From contig OY755239.1 in the NCBI GenBank assembly GCA_963576725.1, positions 58,001,453-58,065,452 on the forward strand: a stretch of 64,000 bases of DNA, read 5' to 3'. Shown piece by piece: positions 1-11,120 of this stretch. The translations under genes and the position numbers were made by a program. Source of the stretch: Azorinus chamasolen. Its lineage: Eukaryota > Mollusca > Bivalvia > Cardiida > Solecurtidae. The notes beneath the pieces were generated by a model. The model saw nothing but the letters and a program-made list of their open reading frames with translations, was not told where the DNA came from and did not search any database. Numbering within the stretch: position 1 is the first letter of the stretch; each line of letters opens with the position of its first letter.

Positions 1-123
1 GCCTTTTCTCACGCTAAATAAGGATAACATACGATACGGGATACACATAATTTTGTATTTCAGTATGTAAACAGCATATTGCCTATATCGTGCTTAAATA
101 CCAATCCTCTGTGAAACACACGA

Positions 124-284
124 TACATTAGAATCTCTCTAAACCGGGCGTTCAATTTTCTATGAATACCGATACCCCTAGGGGAGCTTTCTGCACGAAT
201 TTTAATTTATATTAAGCAGTCACCTGCTTAAAAGTATCTAAATTCTTCTCTACTAGAATTCCGGTTTAGAATGGTTTTACTGTA
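124..284. mobile_element. TA-5 MITE, internally shortened
   Basis: Bounded by TA on both sides. The left end reads TACATTAGAATCTCTCTAAA and the right end is its imperfect complement, closing TTTTACTGTA. Only the right arm of the common TA-group hairpin is left (GGGGAGCTTTCTGC, then ATTAAGCAGTCACCTGC). The termini fit pogo/Tigger-type ends; no coding sequence is present. Confidence 0.7.
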
Positions 285-882
285 TTGGAAACCATTTTAT
301 CAAGATAGCACTTTCCGCACGATATTTCATTATGGTATATAATCGGCACAATCGCTAACAACCATTTAGATTTTGCCAGTTGACTACTCGTGCACCAAAT
401 GGAAAAGCTCTTGGAGTTCTACGTAAATCATATGAAAAACAACAGTTTGACGGGACTTCTTGCAGTATGACGTCGCCAAATAAGGAATAGAGCTTTATTG
501 GGGTATTTTGAAACTTTAGATCATGAAGACGATAAAAAATGATTCAGCCTTGTTATTGATGTCTTTGTTGATGAATAGTTATTGGGACACGTTAACGACA
601 TTACAGTTGCACCAGAGACCATGCGCAATTCACAAGTAAAATGGCTACATTATAGAGTAAATCTACACGAGGTACTTTTCCGAGCTTGCCCGAGATCGTC
701 GAGTAGTCACGATTGGTCATGCGCATGCAATGGTAACAGAATGTACTATTGGATGTAGGGAGAGGACATAATAATGGTGTTAATATTCCATTACTGTGCA
801 ATGCAATTTGTAATTAAGCTGCTGGTGTGAGGTCATTATCACATGCAGGCTCTGCAATCGAATCTGGAAAACGGCGCATATG
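285..882. other. No recognisable feature
   Basis: Mixed-composition unique DNA. A 66-codon minus-strand frame at 601-801 has no motif and no neighbouring exon, and is not supported as a gene. Confidence 0.5.
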
Positions 883-967
883 CGTGTTGTTAGGCATCTA
901 AACCTTATCCTATTACTTGCCACTTAATATCGTGTTGTTAGACATCTAAACCTTATCATATTACTTG
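883..967 (+). repeat. 37 bp direct duplication
   Basis: The unit at 883-919 (starts CGTGTTGTTAGGCATCTAAA) recurs at 931-967 with two visible substitutions, giving a 48 bp period. This is a simple local duplication. Confidence 0.8.
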
Positions 968-974
968 ACAAAGC

Positions 975-1150
975 ACACCCGCATTGTCAAACAGCTTGAA
1001 TCCAGATCAGACGCAGAGTAACTTCGCGTTTCATCAGGTTCCAAACCGTTTGACACTCGGTAAATAGTTTCTCAAATTCGTGATGGATCGGAAGTAGTTG
1101 GAATGGCAACAGATCCAACATTTGAGTCTAGTTACTGGTTTTACAGCGGC
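975..1150 (-). mobile_element. TTAA-G MITE fragment
   Basis: Contains CAAACAGCTTGAATCCAGAT followed by a degenerate right arm and GTTTGACACTCGGT, then GATGGATCGGAAGTAGTTGG. The order matches the reverse-oriented TTAA-G copy at 47916-48122. Terminal TTAA sites are not preserved. Confidence 0.55.
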
Positions 1151-1475
1151 GTAAGCTTGAAATGGACGTAGAGCTCTATGGATCGCCACAGTTTCAGGAG
1201 AAACACACATTGTTCGTATGGATTGCCTCCTTACATAATCACTGTGCACGGGCCCATTTTGTCTCAGACTGTATATTGATGGCAAGAGATATATTAACAC
1301 ATCGCTAATCCACCAATTTAGAACTCTCAGACTGGTAGCTGCTTAAAAGATTGTTAATGTAGAATTTAATTCATATAGAAAGCTCATTGAGGAGAGTTCT
1401 GTATGACGTATTTGTACATTAAACTGCCGTCTATATAAACTATCAATAACTTTTATCAATGTTCGGGGTAGTGAG

Positions 1476-1755
1476 GTCAACCAGGGAGAGCCACATACGA
1501 AATGACACCGCACCAAACACCATCAAATAAGAAACGGTACAGCCACAAGACAAAAGACAACGAGACGCATATCAACATGGAAAACATTAAACATTAAGCA
1601 TATTAAACAACAAGGTAGACCATAGACTGAAAGCAGGAGTACCGCCTTAGAACGGTCAGTAGCCTAAAACGGCTACTGTGGGGGTTAGACCTGGTTTACG
1701 GGTACCCAACCTCGCTCTTATCCCACTTTCACCAAAGTCAAAATGTAAATGAAAT
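1476..1755 (-). mobile_element. SINE-P copy (candidate Pol III SINE)
   Basis: About 280 bp shared, in opposite orientation, with 11753-12020. On the minus strand a candidate A box (TGGTGAAAGTGG, 1723-1734) is followed by a candidate B box (GGTCTAACCCC, 1681-1691) at the spacing usual for tRNA-type promoters. The 3' part contains the family landmark GACCGTTCTAAGGCGGTACT and ends near CTCTCCCTGGTTGACC. Repeat membership is seen directly; the SINE class is inferred from the box spacing. Confidence 0.65.
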
Positions 1756-2094
1756 CCCCCCACCAGATAACTTCACAACATGAATAACGATGTCTGCCAG
1801 GACAAAATGATATTAAAATAAACGGAAGAGGTAAACAAGCGACGTCATCATTTAAATGCCTTCATAATGTAAAAGTACGGGAAGAATACATGAAACATTT
1901 TTACAACGATAGTTTTTAAAAAATAAATCGCAAGAAAATATACAAGTATTTCCATTTGAAAACAGCGGCTGTGTTAACTCGAGCTACATCGATATAAACA
2001 CTAGATATCATCAATTCCCATAAATGCTTCTATATGAAAACCATGCTATCAAAACATTTTAATGTTTGGGTACATGTCTTCTTTTTAACCATTT

Positions 2095-2245
2095 AGGCCA
2101 TGAGCCAGAGGCCCAAAATTTGGCCATCGGTACCATCTTTGGGGAATAATGCTATCAATGTTTTTTGGTAAGATATAAGTGTCTAGAATCAGAAAATATG
2201 TGATAGCAGTAAATCGGTGGTAGCTTTTTGTATTTTTTCACCAAT
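2095..2245 (+). repeat. Dispersed repeat R, copy 1
   Basis: Shares the ordered landmarks ATGAGCCAG, CGGTACCATCT, GGGGAATAAT, AAAATATGTGATAGCA and GGTAGCTTT with 6640-6778, which lies in the opposite orientation. Divergence is high, so this is an old interspersed repeat of unknown class. Confidence 0.6.
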
Positions 2246-3379
2246 TTTAACCCTATGGTAAAAATTAGTGTTTTCTAAATCTAGCATTAAAGAAAAGACA
2301 TCATTAAATTTCAAACTGATGTCTCTCTCTTGTTACACACTGTATCTACTTGAAAATTGAAAGGCTTGTAGCTGTAGTTACACATATTTCATTTATGTTT
2401 TTATTTTTTCACAATAAGTGGTTTATATTAAGTAAATTCTTGCTCATATGTACATGGAATTGTGTTTTCATTCATATGTATTTTGCAGAAGTAAAAATTC
2501 TCCGGAGTTTTGCATACTTTCATCATCTTTATAACTAGGCTCATAAAACTTCATATGTATATTCACAGTAATGATGGCAAAGAATTGACTTCAGACTAGA
2601 ACCCTTACATCTAGCATCTCTTAATGCAAATTAACTTTCATACAATCAAATTGTGCCAAAACTAAAGTATCTTAAGAGTTAGCCCCATGATATTTCACCA
2701 GCATTTCATTATCATTATATCAACGACAAAATTAACGATGAAAACCATTTGAGCCAGAACCCAGACATTGTTTAGGCTAAATTATGTCCCTTTATGAAAC
2801 TTGTATGTAGCAGGTAAACTATAAATATCCGATAAACCACTTCAGAGCTAGCTTATTCATGATATACTCTTATATATTTATTATTCATCAATAAGCATTA
2901 CAACTTGATCTATAGGAAATGGATCCACTCCCCTACTTCCTTATGATGATATTGTCATCAAGTATGCATTTTAGTGAGAGAGAAAAAACAAAGTCCCGTA
3001 ACTTTGCTTACTACACAATTCCCCATCTTCACATCAAGTTGTTTATCTGTGAAAGTTTTATGCATTTATATGCTTTATAGTGAAGAAAGTTGCCAAGACC
3101 AGTAACTATGGATACAATGGTCATAACAAACATTTCCTTCTTAATGGTAATTTTCACATCAAGGTTGCCAATTTGTGAAGGTTTGAAGCAAAGCCCCATT
3201 GGTGTATGAGGAGATGAAAACATAAACGTTGCGGGACATATCGGGTTTATAGGAGCATAAAATGGTGATTACCATATCAAGCATGCTTATACAGACATTC
3301 GGTTTTCACTTCAAGGTAATTTGAAGTAAAACATATTTTGTCTGACCATCCGTTAGTTTGTCCATTGGTCAAGTTAAGG
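2246..3379. other. AT-rich DNA, no gene
   Basis: No MITE termini seen. A weak local repeat pairs CACATCAAGTTGTTTATCTG (near 3030) with CACATCAAGGTTGCCAATTT (near 3152). Short frames on both strands lack recognisable motifs. Confidence 0.45.
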
Positions 3380-3585
3380 CCAGCATTTCAGTTAGCTCAG
3401 TCGGTACAGCGTTCGTTTTCGGGCATCCCGCAGTGAGTTTGATCGGGTCATACCAAAGACTTTCAAAATGGTACTAAGGTGGACTGGTTGGTCCGATGTC
3501 AGATAAATGTTGCTGGATATGGGTTTCAGTTTTCAATTCTATACATATGCACGTTAAAGAATAAACGAAATCAGAGTTGTTCCAT
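3380..3585 (+). mobile_element. tRNA-derived SINE
   Basis: A Pol III A-box-like TTAGCTCAGTCGG lies at 3392-3404 and a B-box-like AGTTTGATCGG at 3436-3446, the spacing found in tRNA heads. Downstream, GGACTGGTTGGTCCGATGTC and then TGCACGTTAAAGAA resemble core and tail segments I recognise from invertebrate SINEs. The acceptor stem is not closed and no anticodon arm folds cleanly, so this is a retroposed derivative rather than a working tRNA gene. Confidence 0.7.
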
Positions 3586-5629
3586 CCAATGCTGTCTCTA
3601 ATGCATCTGTTAGCACATGATGGCAAATGTCAAAGACTTAATAATCTTTCATCGGGTACTGGTGATACATTTGGACAGCAAAGACAGAGTAATGAAACTA
3701 TATTAAAACATTGACAGTCTGTTATCCATTTGGAAACATAATGGCTATAAAGGAATTCATGATGTGCTAAACATAAGCAACAATAACACATTGTTAGATT
3801 TGCAGAAGCAATTGACTAGTGTAAACAATGTCCAAGTACATGTTATCGTGCTGCAATAGTAGATACCGGTATGATAGAGTTTGCTCAAATAGAAATTAAT
3901 TATCAACGTGGTATAACATTTTTGGCCATGAAAGATTATATACATTATGTTTTAATTTTAAAGGGAAAATCAATCAAGAACTGTGGTGATGACATCGAAG
4001 TAGAGAATCTGGTCATCAGATGCTAAGCATAACGATTAAACAGACTAGGAAGCATTTGGAGAGGTTTCTAAGTAAATAGAGTCAACCATTTCATTGGCAA
4101 TAGAAAGATACAGGCTCATACAGCAAACACTTTTAATGACTCTAAGAAGGTCTCGGCACTTCAGTACTAACTGGATGAAGTAGATGAGCGTCTGACCATG
4201 CAACTGAAGTAGTAAATCAGGTTTTATAAGCTGGCCAGAGAACACAGAATACTTCGCAATGTATTTGGCTTTTCCTGCTGATACATACACCAGCGTCCCA
4301 CTATATAAGAGATGCGGGAATGGAGCAATGACTCCATGACATCACGAAGATTACCAGCACTATTAAAATATAAGTTCATGTGTACCTTTGCATTAGCACT
4401 CCCTTTATTATAATAGTAAGACAGGCACAGTGGGATTGCCAACCAGGAAAGAAAACCCCTAAGCATAGTCCTTAAATTGGTTAGGAATAGGAGATCTGCT
4501 TCAAATTGTTACATGAAGTGCAGCCATTTGTCTGTCTCCTACATTCACCGTAAATGTGTAGGTCATGCCAGACGCGACCTTTGCTGTGCGATGATGGAGG
4601 GCAATCTTCAACAAATATGCAGCGAATACTTTGCATAGCACTCGCAAAAATACAAACGACCAGGCTGTAATTCACAATCCAAATTTTCCAAATTATTATA
4701 GCTTAGGCAATGTTATTTGTGCATTGGTCAGGCAACCAACTTTGGAACGTTATTGAATTATTGGGATGTCTGTTTCTTAAACTTGTGAATGCCTATAATG
4801 ACTTTCTACACTAATGTCAGTAGCCGGTGAGAATACATGTATTTGTGAGTAGGGCTATTGTTTGTTATGTATGTTTGCTTTACGTCAGTTTTATCATTCA
4901 TTTGCCATATAGGACAATCAATGATCCAACAGGAGAGATTGTAGGAGGACAGAAGAACGCTCTTGTTCTCTGGATCTTCAACATTCCCAGTCAGAATTAC
5001 TATTAGCAGATCCATACATTATCCTATCACCAGATCTTGGAGCTACCCTCATATGCCAAGTGTAAAGCAAAAATAATGTGAAACTTGGATCTTTGGACCT
5101 TTTAATAACCTTGGGGCAATCCCTTTAACCTCGGTCTAATGGGAATCATGTTGAAGAAGATCTTGCAGAACAATGATATGGTAATATATTTTCTGTAGCC
5201 TATGTGTCAGTGACCACGATCAGAGAAAAACGTTTTCAGAGAAAGGACACTGAGGCTTTTTTTATCACTTTTTAACTCAACTGCCTCTTGTTCTAATTTT
5301 AAACAATATGTCATTCAGATGTGCCATTCACCAGCCTACATATTAAAATCCTGATCATAAACGCAAAAATGTAATTGATCTGTCTTGTGTTGTAACCGTT
5401 TTGGATACCTCCGTGCGACAATGAAATCACTAAAAGCATGTATGTTAGATTGACACAGATGTCCATAAAAAATGACCCATAGTTCACCTAGGAATATGTA
5501 AACCAATACGGACACCCCGCCATACCCCATCTTACATGCTACTAATTTACTTTGGATAAAGTGGAAACTGGACAAATAAATAAATAATGATCAGGTTCAA
5601 ATGAAACTAGAATTGTTTTTATACAAAAA
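3581..5629. other. No recognisable feature
   Basis: Two kilobases with a stack of short minus-strand frames (the longest is 81 codons, between 4045 and 5575). They overlap one another in different frames, have no shared domain and no visible splice links, and look like chance frames. Confidence 0.45.
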
Positions 5630-6505
5630 CTGATGCCCCACCCCCGCGCGGACAAAGTTTCCCATATACAATTTTCAAAGTCCTAGAATTCTTTAGAAAA
5701 TCACCGAACCGGACCAGGAATAATATAAGCACAACTAGGCATAGTGCTGATCAATCCTATTAAGCTTCATGAAAATCAGATATGTCTTGGAGAAACCGCG
5801 AGGACAAAATTTCAATGTAAAACAAGATGTGTTTGTGAAACACTATGCCCCGACCTTTGACCCTGAATGATGACCTTGACCTTTGACCAATGGACCAGGG
5901 AGTTGAACGCGACACGTCGTCTTTGTGTGGTGAACATTTGTGCCAGGTTATTTTGAAATCCATTCACAGATAATAGAGTTATAGATGGGACACGAAATTT
6001 GGGACTGACGGATGGAAGGACGGACGGACGGACTAATGGACGGACAATGCGATTACTATATGCCCGCCGTTGGGGGGGGGTCATGAAAATCAAAGTCCAA
6101 TAACTGCAGAAAATCATCGAACCGGAACTGGAATAAGATAAATCCTATCCTATGAAATTTCATGAATACCCGATCAAAAGTTTTGGAAAAACCGCACGGA
6201 TAAATTAAAATCGGACAGACGAACGGACGGGCGGAAGTGGGGGGGGGGGCAGCGTTGAAGACATACGGATGGACAGACAGACGGACGCCGCACACAAAAA
6301 TATGTCTCCCCAGTATACTGGGGGAGGCATAGCTAGCAGGTGCGTTGGTTACTAAACTAATAAGAATATCAAGTTTTAAGCAAACTTGTAGATATGGAAA
6401 CTTGCGTCTATAAATGGACAGACAGGCAGACAGATGAATGGATGGACAGATAGACGGACGGACATATGTGGTGGACAGATGGAAGGACAGTCAGACTGAC
6501 AACCT
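5630..6505 (+). repeat. ACGG-rich dispersed repeat, two tandem modules
   Basis: Two modules share ATCACCGAACCGGACCAGGA (near 5700) / ATCATCGAACCGGAACTGGA (near 6113) followed by AAATTTCATGAA-like text and an ACGG tract. The first also contains repeated TGACCTTTGACC and TGACCTTGACC motifs (5850-5890). A third ACGG/ACAG tract runs 6410-6505. G runs sit at 6071-6080 and 6239-6249. It looks like a composite interspersed repeat with simple-sequence tails; class unknown. Confidence 0.65.
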
Positions 6506-6639
6506 GATTCAGGTATACCATCATAATCTCGTTGTTGGGGTATGATACCAAATGTTGTAAATCTGAAATCTTTAGCTTTACTTTTCAATGATAATTTTGT
6601 CTCGAAATGCCGATATTGTATAGCATAATATAAAACGCA

Positions 6640-6778
6640 ATAAAATATAGAAAGCTACCATCGATGCAATGCTATCACATATTTTCCAACTCTATAGATG
6701 TATATGATGTTAAAAATCACAATGAGAATTATTCCCCTGAGATGGTACCGACCAACCCTACTGGCTCATCGACTAATT
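6640..6778 (-). repeat. Dispersed repeat R, copy 2
   Basis: Inverted relative to the copy at 2095-2245. The minus strand reads GATGAGCCAG, CGGTACCATCTCAGGGGAAT and then GGAAAATATGTGATAGCA in the same order. Confidence 0.6.
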
Positions 6779-7027
6779 TACTCTATGAATAATCATGAAA
6801 GAAATAATGATACCATGAATACTAATCAAAATTAATTATTATAATAGCATAATATTTTTTTTAATATAATATTTTGGCCATGGTATTAAAATTGTACTAC
6901 CATAACTGCCCTACGTATGCGGACAGACAAACGTAGGCAAAAAGGGCAGATCGAGATCAAACTAGTCCTGAAACTGCGGTTTCATGAACAAGGTATTCAC
7001 TATAAAAAACTGTTGTGTTTTTAAATG

Positions 7028-7216
7028 CAACCCTTTACTCTACACTTACACCTTTCTACGCTCTTGCAAACAAAGGAGCCGTCTGATCAGGTTCTTCTCT
7101 GTTTGCTTATGATATAATACAGATATGATTATTGCTATTATAACAATCAATCGAAGCTAATTTATATACATGATGTCATCATTTCTGATATTAGTACTTA
7201 TAGAGTAAAGGTTTAA
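7028..7216 (-). mobile_element. TTAA-E MITE, left hairpin arm lost
   Basis: Left part reads CAACCCTTTACTCTACAC and then CTTTCTACGCTCTTGCAAACA. Of the core, only GGAGCCGTCTGATCAGG and TCTGTTTGCTTATG remain. The tail contains GATGTCATCATTTCT and ends GAGTAAAGGTTTAA. TTAA termini are degenerate. Confidence 0.7.
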
Positions 7217-7734
7217 ACCTACAGATAGTTGCTATTGGATGTCCGAATACTTATGGCAATCATGGTAGTAAATCCATCAGCTATATAATCATTGTTTACG
7301 TATATATAATTTTAATTGTGTTTTAGTAGTTATTAGAGCGCCACTACAAACAAACAAATTCAGTCGTACCTGATCGTTTACTAGAAACACATGACTATGT
7401 GCAGACAATTTATCTTGCACACGAAGAAAAGCGTTTCGTACCAACCACAGAAAATATGCTAAGTATACAATTACAAACACAGCTTGAAGTATACATTTTG
7501 GGAATAAACTCGCTGCATTTCTGAATACGACGATGTATTTTAATTGTAAAACGAAAAGGTTTAATTATTTTGTTTCATAAAATGGGAAGTACAGTTGAGT
7601 TTTCTTATGCAACCACCAACAAGATGTCTTCTAAGTCTGCGTCGCAGAGGCAGATAGTAGATTCACCCTTCCTTGCTGAATTTACAGAGTGGAATTTTCC
7701 ATCATTGTTTTGAGTCCATACAGTGTGAGAGGGT
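7217..7734. other. No recognisable feature
   Basis: AT-rich DNA with no repeat landmarks. The 63-codon minus-strand frame at 7289-7480 has a hydrophobic start but nothing identifiable. Confidence 0.4.
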
Positions 7735-7859
7735 AAAATGTGCTAGAGGATTTTGGATGACAAATATTGCAGACCCTGATAAGAGAAGTCAGCCCTCTAA
7801 TCTGAATCTGCACTGTTTGCAAATAACAGTGCATTCATTCCCCACATTTAAAGGGTTAA
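7735..7859. mobile_element. TTAA-F-like MITE remnant
   Basis: Core landmarks GCAGACCCTGATAAGAG and TCTGCACTGTTTGCAAATAA are followed by a right end AAAGGGTTAA. The left end is not recognisable. Shares GCTAGAGGATTTTGGAT-type text with 9536-9665. Confidence 0.5.
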
Positions 7860-8088
7860 TGAAGGACAAAAGTTATGCAGAAACGCTCCTATATAATTCT
7901 GCACTACTTTCATCCAGCATTAAGTAGTCACTTGATTATAAATACACCAGTTTCAGTTTTATTCTCAATCAGTTTTATCAGTTTCAGTTTTATAAATACA
8001 GCGAAGTTTATTCAATACGTTGTCGCTTTAGCGTGGTTGCATATACAATGGTAACTGACATATAACTGCATTGGCATTTGTACATATA

Positions 8089-8265
8089 TTCTGAAAATGG
8101 GTGATTCCTCGAAAGCAAAAGAAGAAATGCAAAAAGACTCGGTTTTATTGAGTCTGTTCATGAGTAGTAATTAAAAGTGCAACAATACTCACGCCCCCTA
8201 GCACCGGCTTAAGCAGTATTCAATTTTCAAAACTAATAACATTAAAGCTTATGATCCCGAAGTTA
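8089..8265 (+). mobile_element. X2 element
   Basis: Reference-orientation member of an unclassified family: starts ATTCTGAAAATGGGTGATTC, holds the very conserved ACGCCCCCTAGCACCGGCTT, then AAGCAGTATTCAATTTTC, and ends near ATGATCCCGAAG. No clear terminal inverted repeat or target duplication. Confidence 0.65.
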
Positions 8266-8286
8266 ATACAGTTAACAGCTTTGCAA

Positions 8287-8394
8287 TGGAATAGTTATCA
8301 AAGTATGCTGTACAAACAATATCTGATGCACTCTCTGTTATGTTCCAGACAAGAAGATATGCATTCAACATATGCGAGTTATATTGCACTGAAC
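8287..8394 (+). repeat. 108 bp direct duplication, copy 1
   Basis: Starts TGGAATAGTTATCAAAGTAT and ends TTATATTGCACTGAAC. Repeated at 9091-9198 with only two substitutions that I can see. It follows directly after the X2 element. Confidence 0.9.
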
Positions 8395-8549
8395 CTTCCA
8401 GTATATCTATAATATGTGTAAGCTTTACGAATCGACTGTGTTAGATATGTAGCGGCTTGTTAGTGTTCTCAAGAGTTAATACAGTAGCATCTCACTAACA
8501 CGACCACTCAAAAGAAGTCTAATTCTGGAATTTGATAACAACGTGTAGC

Positions 8550-8740
8550 TTAACCCATTTACGCCTACGGTCCTATTTATGGGACGTAGGCAAATAGTGT
8601 AGCATTATGCGGCGTCTGATCAGAGTCTATACTATTTCAATAAAAACAAAACAAAAGTGAGTATTTAGACATCCCTTAGATAAAAAAGGACTAATCCAAT
8701 ATATAATCATGGAAGAATCCACTGGGGGCAAATGGGTTAA
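8550..8740. mobile_element. TTAA-H MITE, single copy here
   Basis: Perfect TTAA flanks: the left end is TTAACCCATTTACGCC and the right end GGGGGCAAATGGGTTAA. A short local palindrome CGGTCCTATTTATGGGACG sits near the left end, and the core reads GGCGTCTGATCAGAGTCTAT. Only 191 bp long, non-coding, piggyBac-like by termini. Confidence 0.75.
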
Positions 8741-9090
8741 TGAAGGCCAAACGTGATACCAAAAGCTCTTATAGAAGCCTGTTGTTTCACGTTTGCATTA
8801 CTTTCACAGTATACTATACTAATAAAGTATATGGTCGCAATAGCATGACATTACAGTAGTCGTAAATATTCTACATGTGGCGATTACACAAACGGAACGT
8901 AAGGAGGACTGAAATACGTGTTCAGTTTGGATTCACATGTCGATACAAAACGAACACATTATTTACTTAACACAAAACAACATGGCGTATTGCATAACAA
9001 TGCTTTGCAATAATGATATACATATAAACATTTCTGTTTGCAAGTAGCAAGTTGAGCTATTCAGGTAACTATCATGCCCAAAATGCCATA
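8741..9090. other. No recognisable feature
   Basis: Unique-looking DNA between TTAA-H and the second duplication copy. Confidence 0.4.
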
Positions 9091-9198
9091 TGGAATAGTT
9101 ATCAAAGTATGCTGTACAAACAATATCTGGTGCACTCTCTGTTATGTTCCAGACAAGAAGATATGCATTCAACATATGCGAGTTATATTGCATTGAAC
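9091..9198 (+). repeat. 108 bp direct duplication, copy 2
   Basis: Differs from 8287-8394 by CTGG versus CTGA and CATTG versus CACTG. The offset between the copies is 804 bp. Flanks on both sides differ, so only this block was copied. Confidence 0.9.
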
Positions 9199-9535
9199 TC
9201 AATTAGATATACAACAATTTCAACTACGTTGCTTTTTGCAAAACCTTTCCAATAAAATGTTTTAATTTTATCCCATGCGTTTGAATCAAGCTGAATCAAT
9301 CTCACTTTTTTGATAATTGAAGTGTTTGCTTTTCAGTACACAAAACGAATGGAATAAGATGAACCAATTACGAAGGAAGGTATGACGAACAAGTATGTTT
9401 TGCATAGTTGTTCATAAGATATATATAACGGACTACGATAGCCCGACGCATAACTAGATCACTTGAACGTGTCTATTTCAACGCCCGAATTTCATATTGG
9501 AAGCGCTGATTAGTATAACTATAGACACCAGTATG
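9199..9535. other. No recognisable feature
   Basis: AT-rich, no terminal repeats or coding signal seen. Confidence 0.4.
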
Positions 9536-9665
9536 TGAGGCTTAGATCTGCTAGATGATTTTGAATTGCAATCAGTGCAGACCTTGATTACAGGACACAT
9601 CTACTAAACTCATCTGGGTCTACACTATTTGCAATACACGTGTGTATCACATTCAAAGGGTTAAA
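9536..9665. mobile_element. TTAA-F-like MITE remnant
   Basis: GTGCAGACCTTGATTA and CATCTGGGTCTACACTATTT are the two core arms around a diverged loop. The right end is CAAAGGGTTAA. The left end is lost. Confidence 0.5.
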
Positions 9666-10743
9666 CTCACCTTTAACTTGAGCTAGTCAGTGTGTCTGAA
9701 AAGCTGACAATCAATACGCCCTCAGAGGAACTGAGAAACTACGAAATGCATTTTTGTTTCTGGACTCTGGCGTCTGCTTTGAAAATTTGTAACAATGCAT
9801 CAGAATCATTCTGGCGCTTTAAGGAGAAATATGATTAATTGATGCGTTCGTCGAATGCGATTTTTCAATTTATGATCCCTTTGGGGACATTATTTATTTC
9901 ATAAACTGCTCACAAAATTAAAGGCTCACATTATATCTTCTCATAGACATACACGCAATGACCACAACATTTGACAGTCTGTCTGTTACATTCGGGCAAA
10001 ATGTCACTAAGCTTCACCCAAGTACGCATAATTTTGTCATTTCATTCAACACCAATACTCATAGTGATGTAAAGCCACTCCATGGTTGAGTTGAAATGCA
10101 CAAATGCTAGCATTGGAAATTTACACATTGTTTATTTTTTCAAGTTACGGATTCGCATGGAATAAATATAATGCTTAACTTTTCGGAGAGGCTTAGTTGG
10201 CATTGACGACCTTTTTGAAATGACCGGCCCTCTAACGATTATGTGTATTGCATTAATCCTATGAAAACAATTAATTGACCTTTTCAATATTGTGAATAGT
10301 GTATTTAATACAGATAAGACAGTTTTAAAGCAAGCATAACATATGTGGCATTTATAAATATGTAGTCTCGTGGAATATCAGATTTAATAATAACTGAAAT
10401 AAAGTTAATGTATATAGGTAAAGACACATCAGTTTCATTTAACAAACGCAAGTATGACCTAGTTAGTTTTCTGTCTCCGTTATATTCGACAATCGTATTA
10501 GGATATTTGGTATATTTGCATGCTATGCTGGTTATGCCTAGTCACTTTATATAGATGCCTCAGTAGTCAGTGTTTTTGCAACGTTTTGTTCTATTAGTGC
10601 CACCATGACGTATTAATTAAATAAATTATTTCATCAACACTTTCCACTTTATCAACGACCGTTCTCGTATTTGTAAACATATTTGATCCAGATGAGACAC
10701 CGTGCAAAGTAGAGCAGATATTTGTTTTCTCAAAAGTATAGGC
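9666..10743. other. AT-rich DNA, no feature
   Basis: About 1.1 kb without hairpins, long frames or repeat landmarks that I can see. Confidence 0.45.
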
Positions 10744-10796
10744 TAAACCTTTCAGTGCGGGACACGAACCGCTAATGTGGTATGTTGTTTTGCAAA

Positions 10797-11004
10797 TACA
10801 GTAAAACCTCTCTATAACGGCCACTAAAGTGTGTTAATTAGTTGGTATTTAGGGCAGGTGGCTGCTTAAAGCAAGGTGAAAGTAAAACAGAACGCTCCTA
10901 TAGGAGTGTTCTGTTTTAATTTCACCTTGCTTTAGGCAGCCACCTACCTTTAACACAAACTACTTCATGTAATTTAGTTGCCGTTATAGAGAGGTTTTAC
11001 TGTA
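10797..11004. mobile_element. TA-1 MITE, full length (208 bp)
   Basis: TA, then CAGTAAAACCTCTCTATAAC and, at the other end, its complement closing GGTTTTACTGTA. The hairpin arms run GGTGGCTGCTTAAAGCAAGG to CGCTCC, with apex CGCTCCTATAGGAGTG. Outer arms are imperfectly paired. Pogo/Tigger-like by ends and TA target; no transposase. Confidence 0.9.
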
Positions 11005-11069
11005 GTTTAGACCAGAGGAGATGGCTCTTATATGTGAGTTGTCATCAGAGTATGCACTGATTGTCAAGG

Positions 11070-11120
11070 TACATGTATGAGTCATGCAGGAAACGCCGCA
11101 TACAAGAAAAACAGTCATTT
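11070..11120 (-). mobile_element. SINE-P 3' tail fragment
   Basis: ATGAGTCATGCAGGAAACGC, then CGCATACAAGAAAAACAGTC, matches the reverse-oriented tail of the copy at 61350-61600. It lies inside the broken TTAA-F element. Confidence 0.6.

Noticed and set aside
3392..3446. tRNA gene at the A/B boxes
   Set aside because: No closed acceptor stem and no usable anticodon arm; better read as a SINE head.
4045..4675. Cluster of minus-strand frames as exons of one gene
   Set aside because: They overlap in different frames, join without splice signals I can defend, and encode no recognisable domain.
5850..5890. Nuclear-receptor enhancer as an annotated regulatory site
   Set aside because: The half-sites lie within a dispersed repeat; function is speculative, so they are reported only as an observation.
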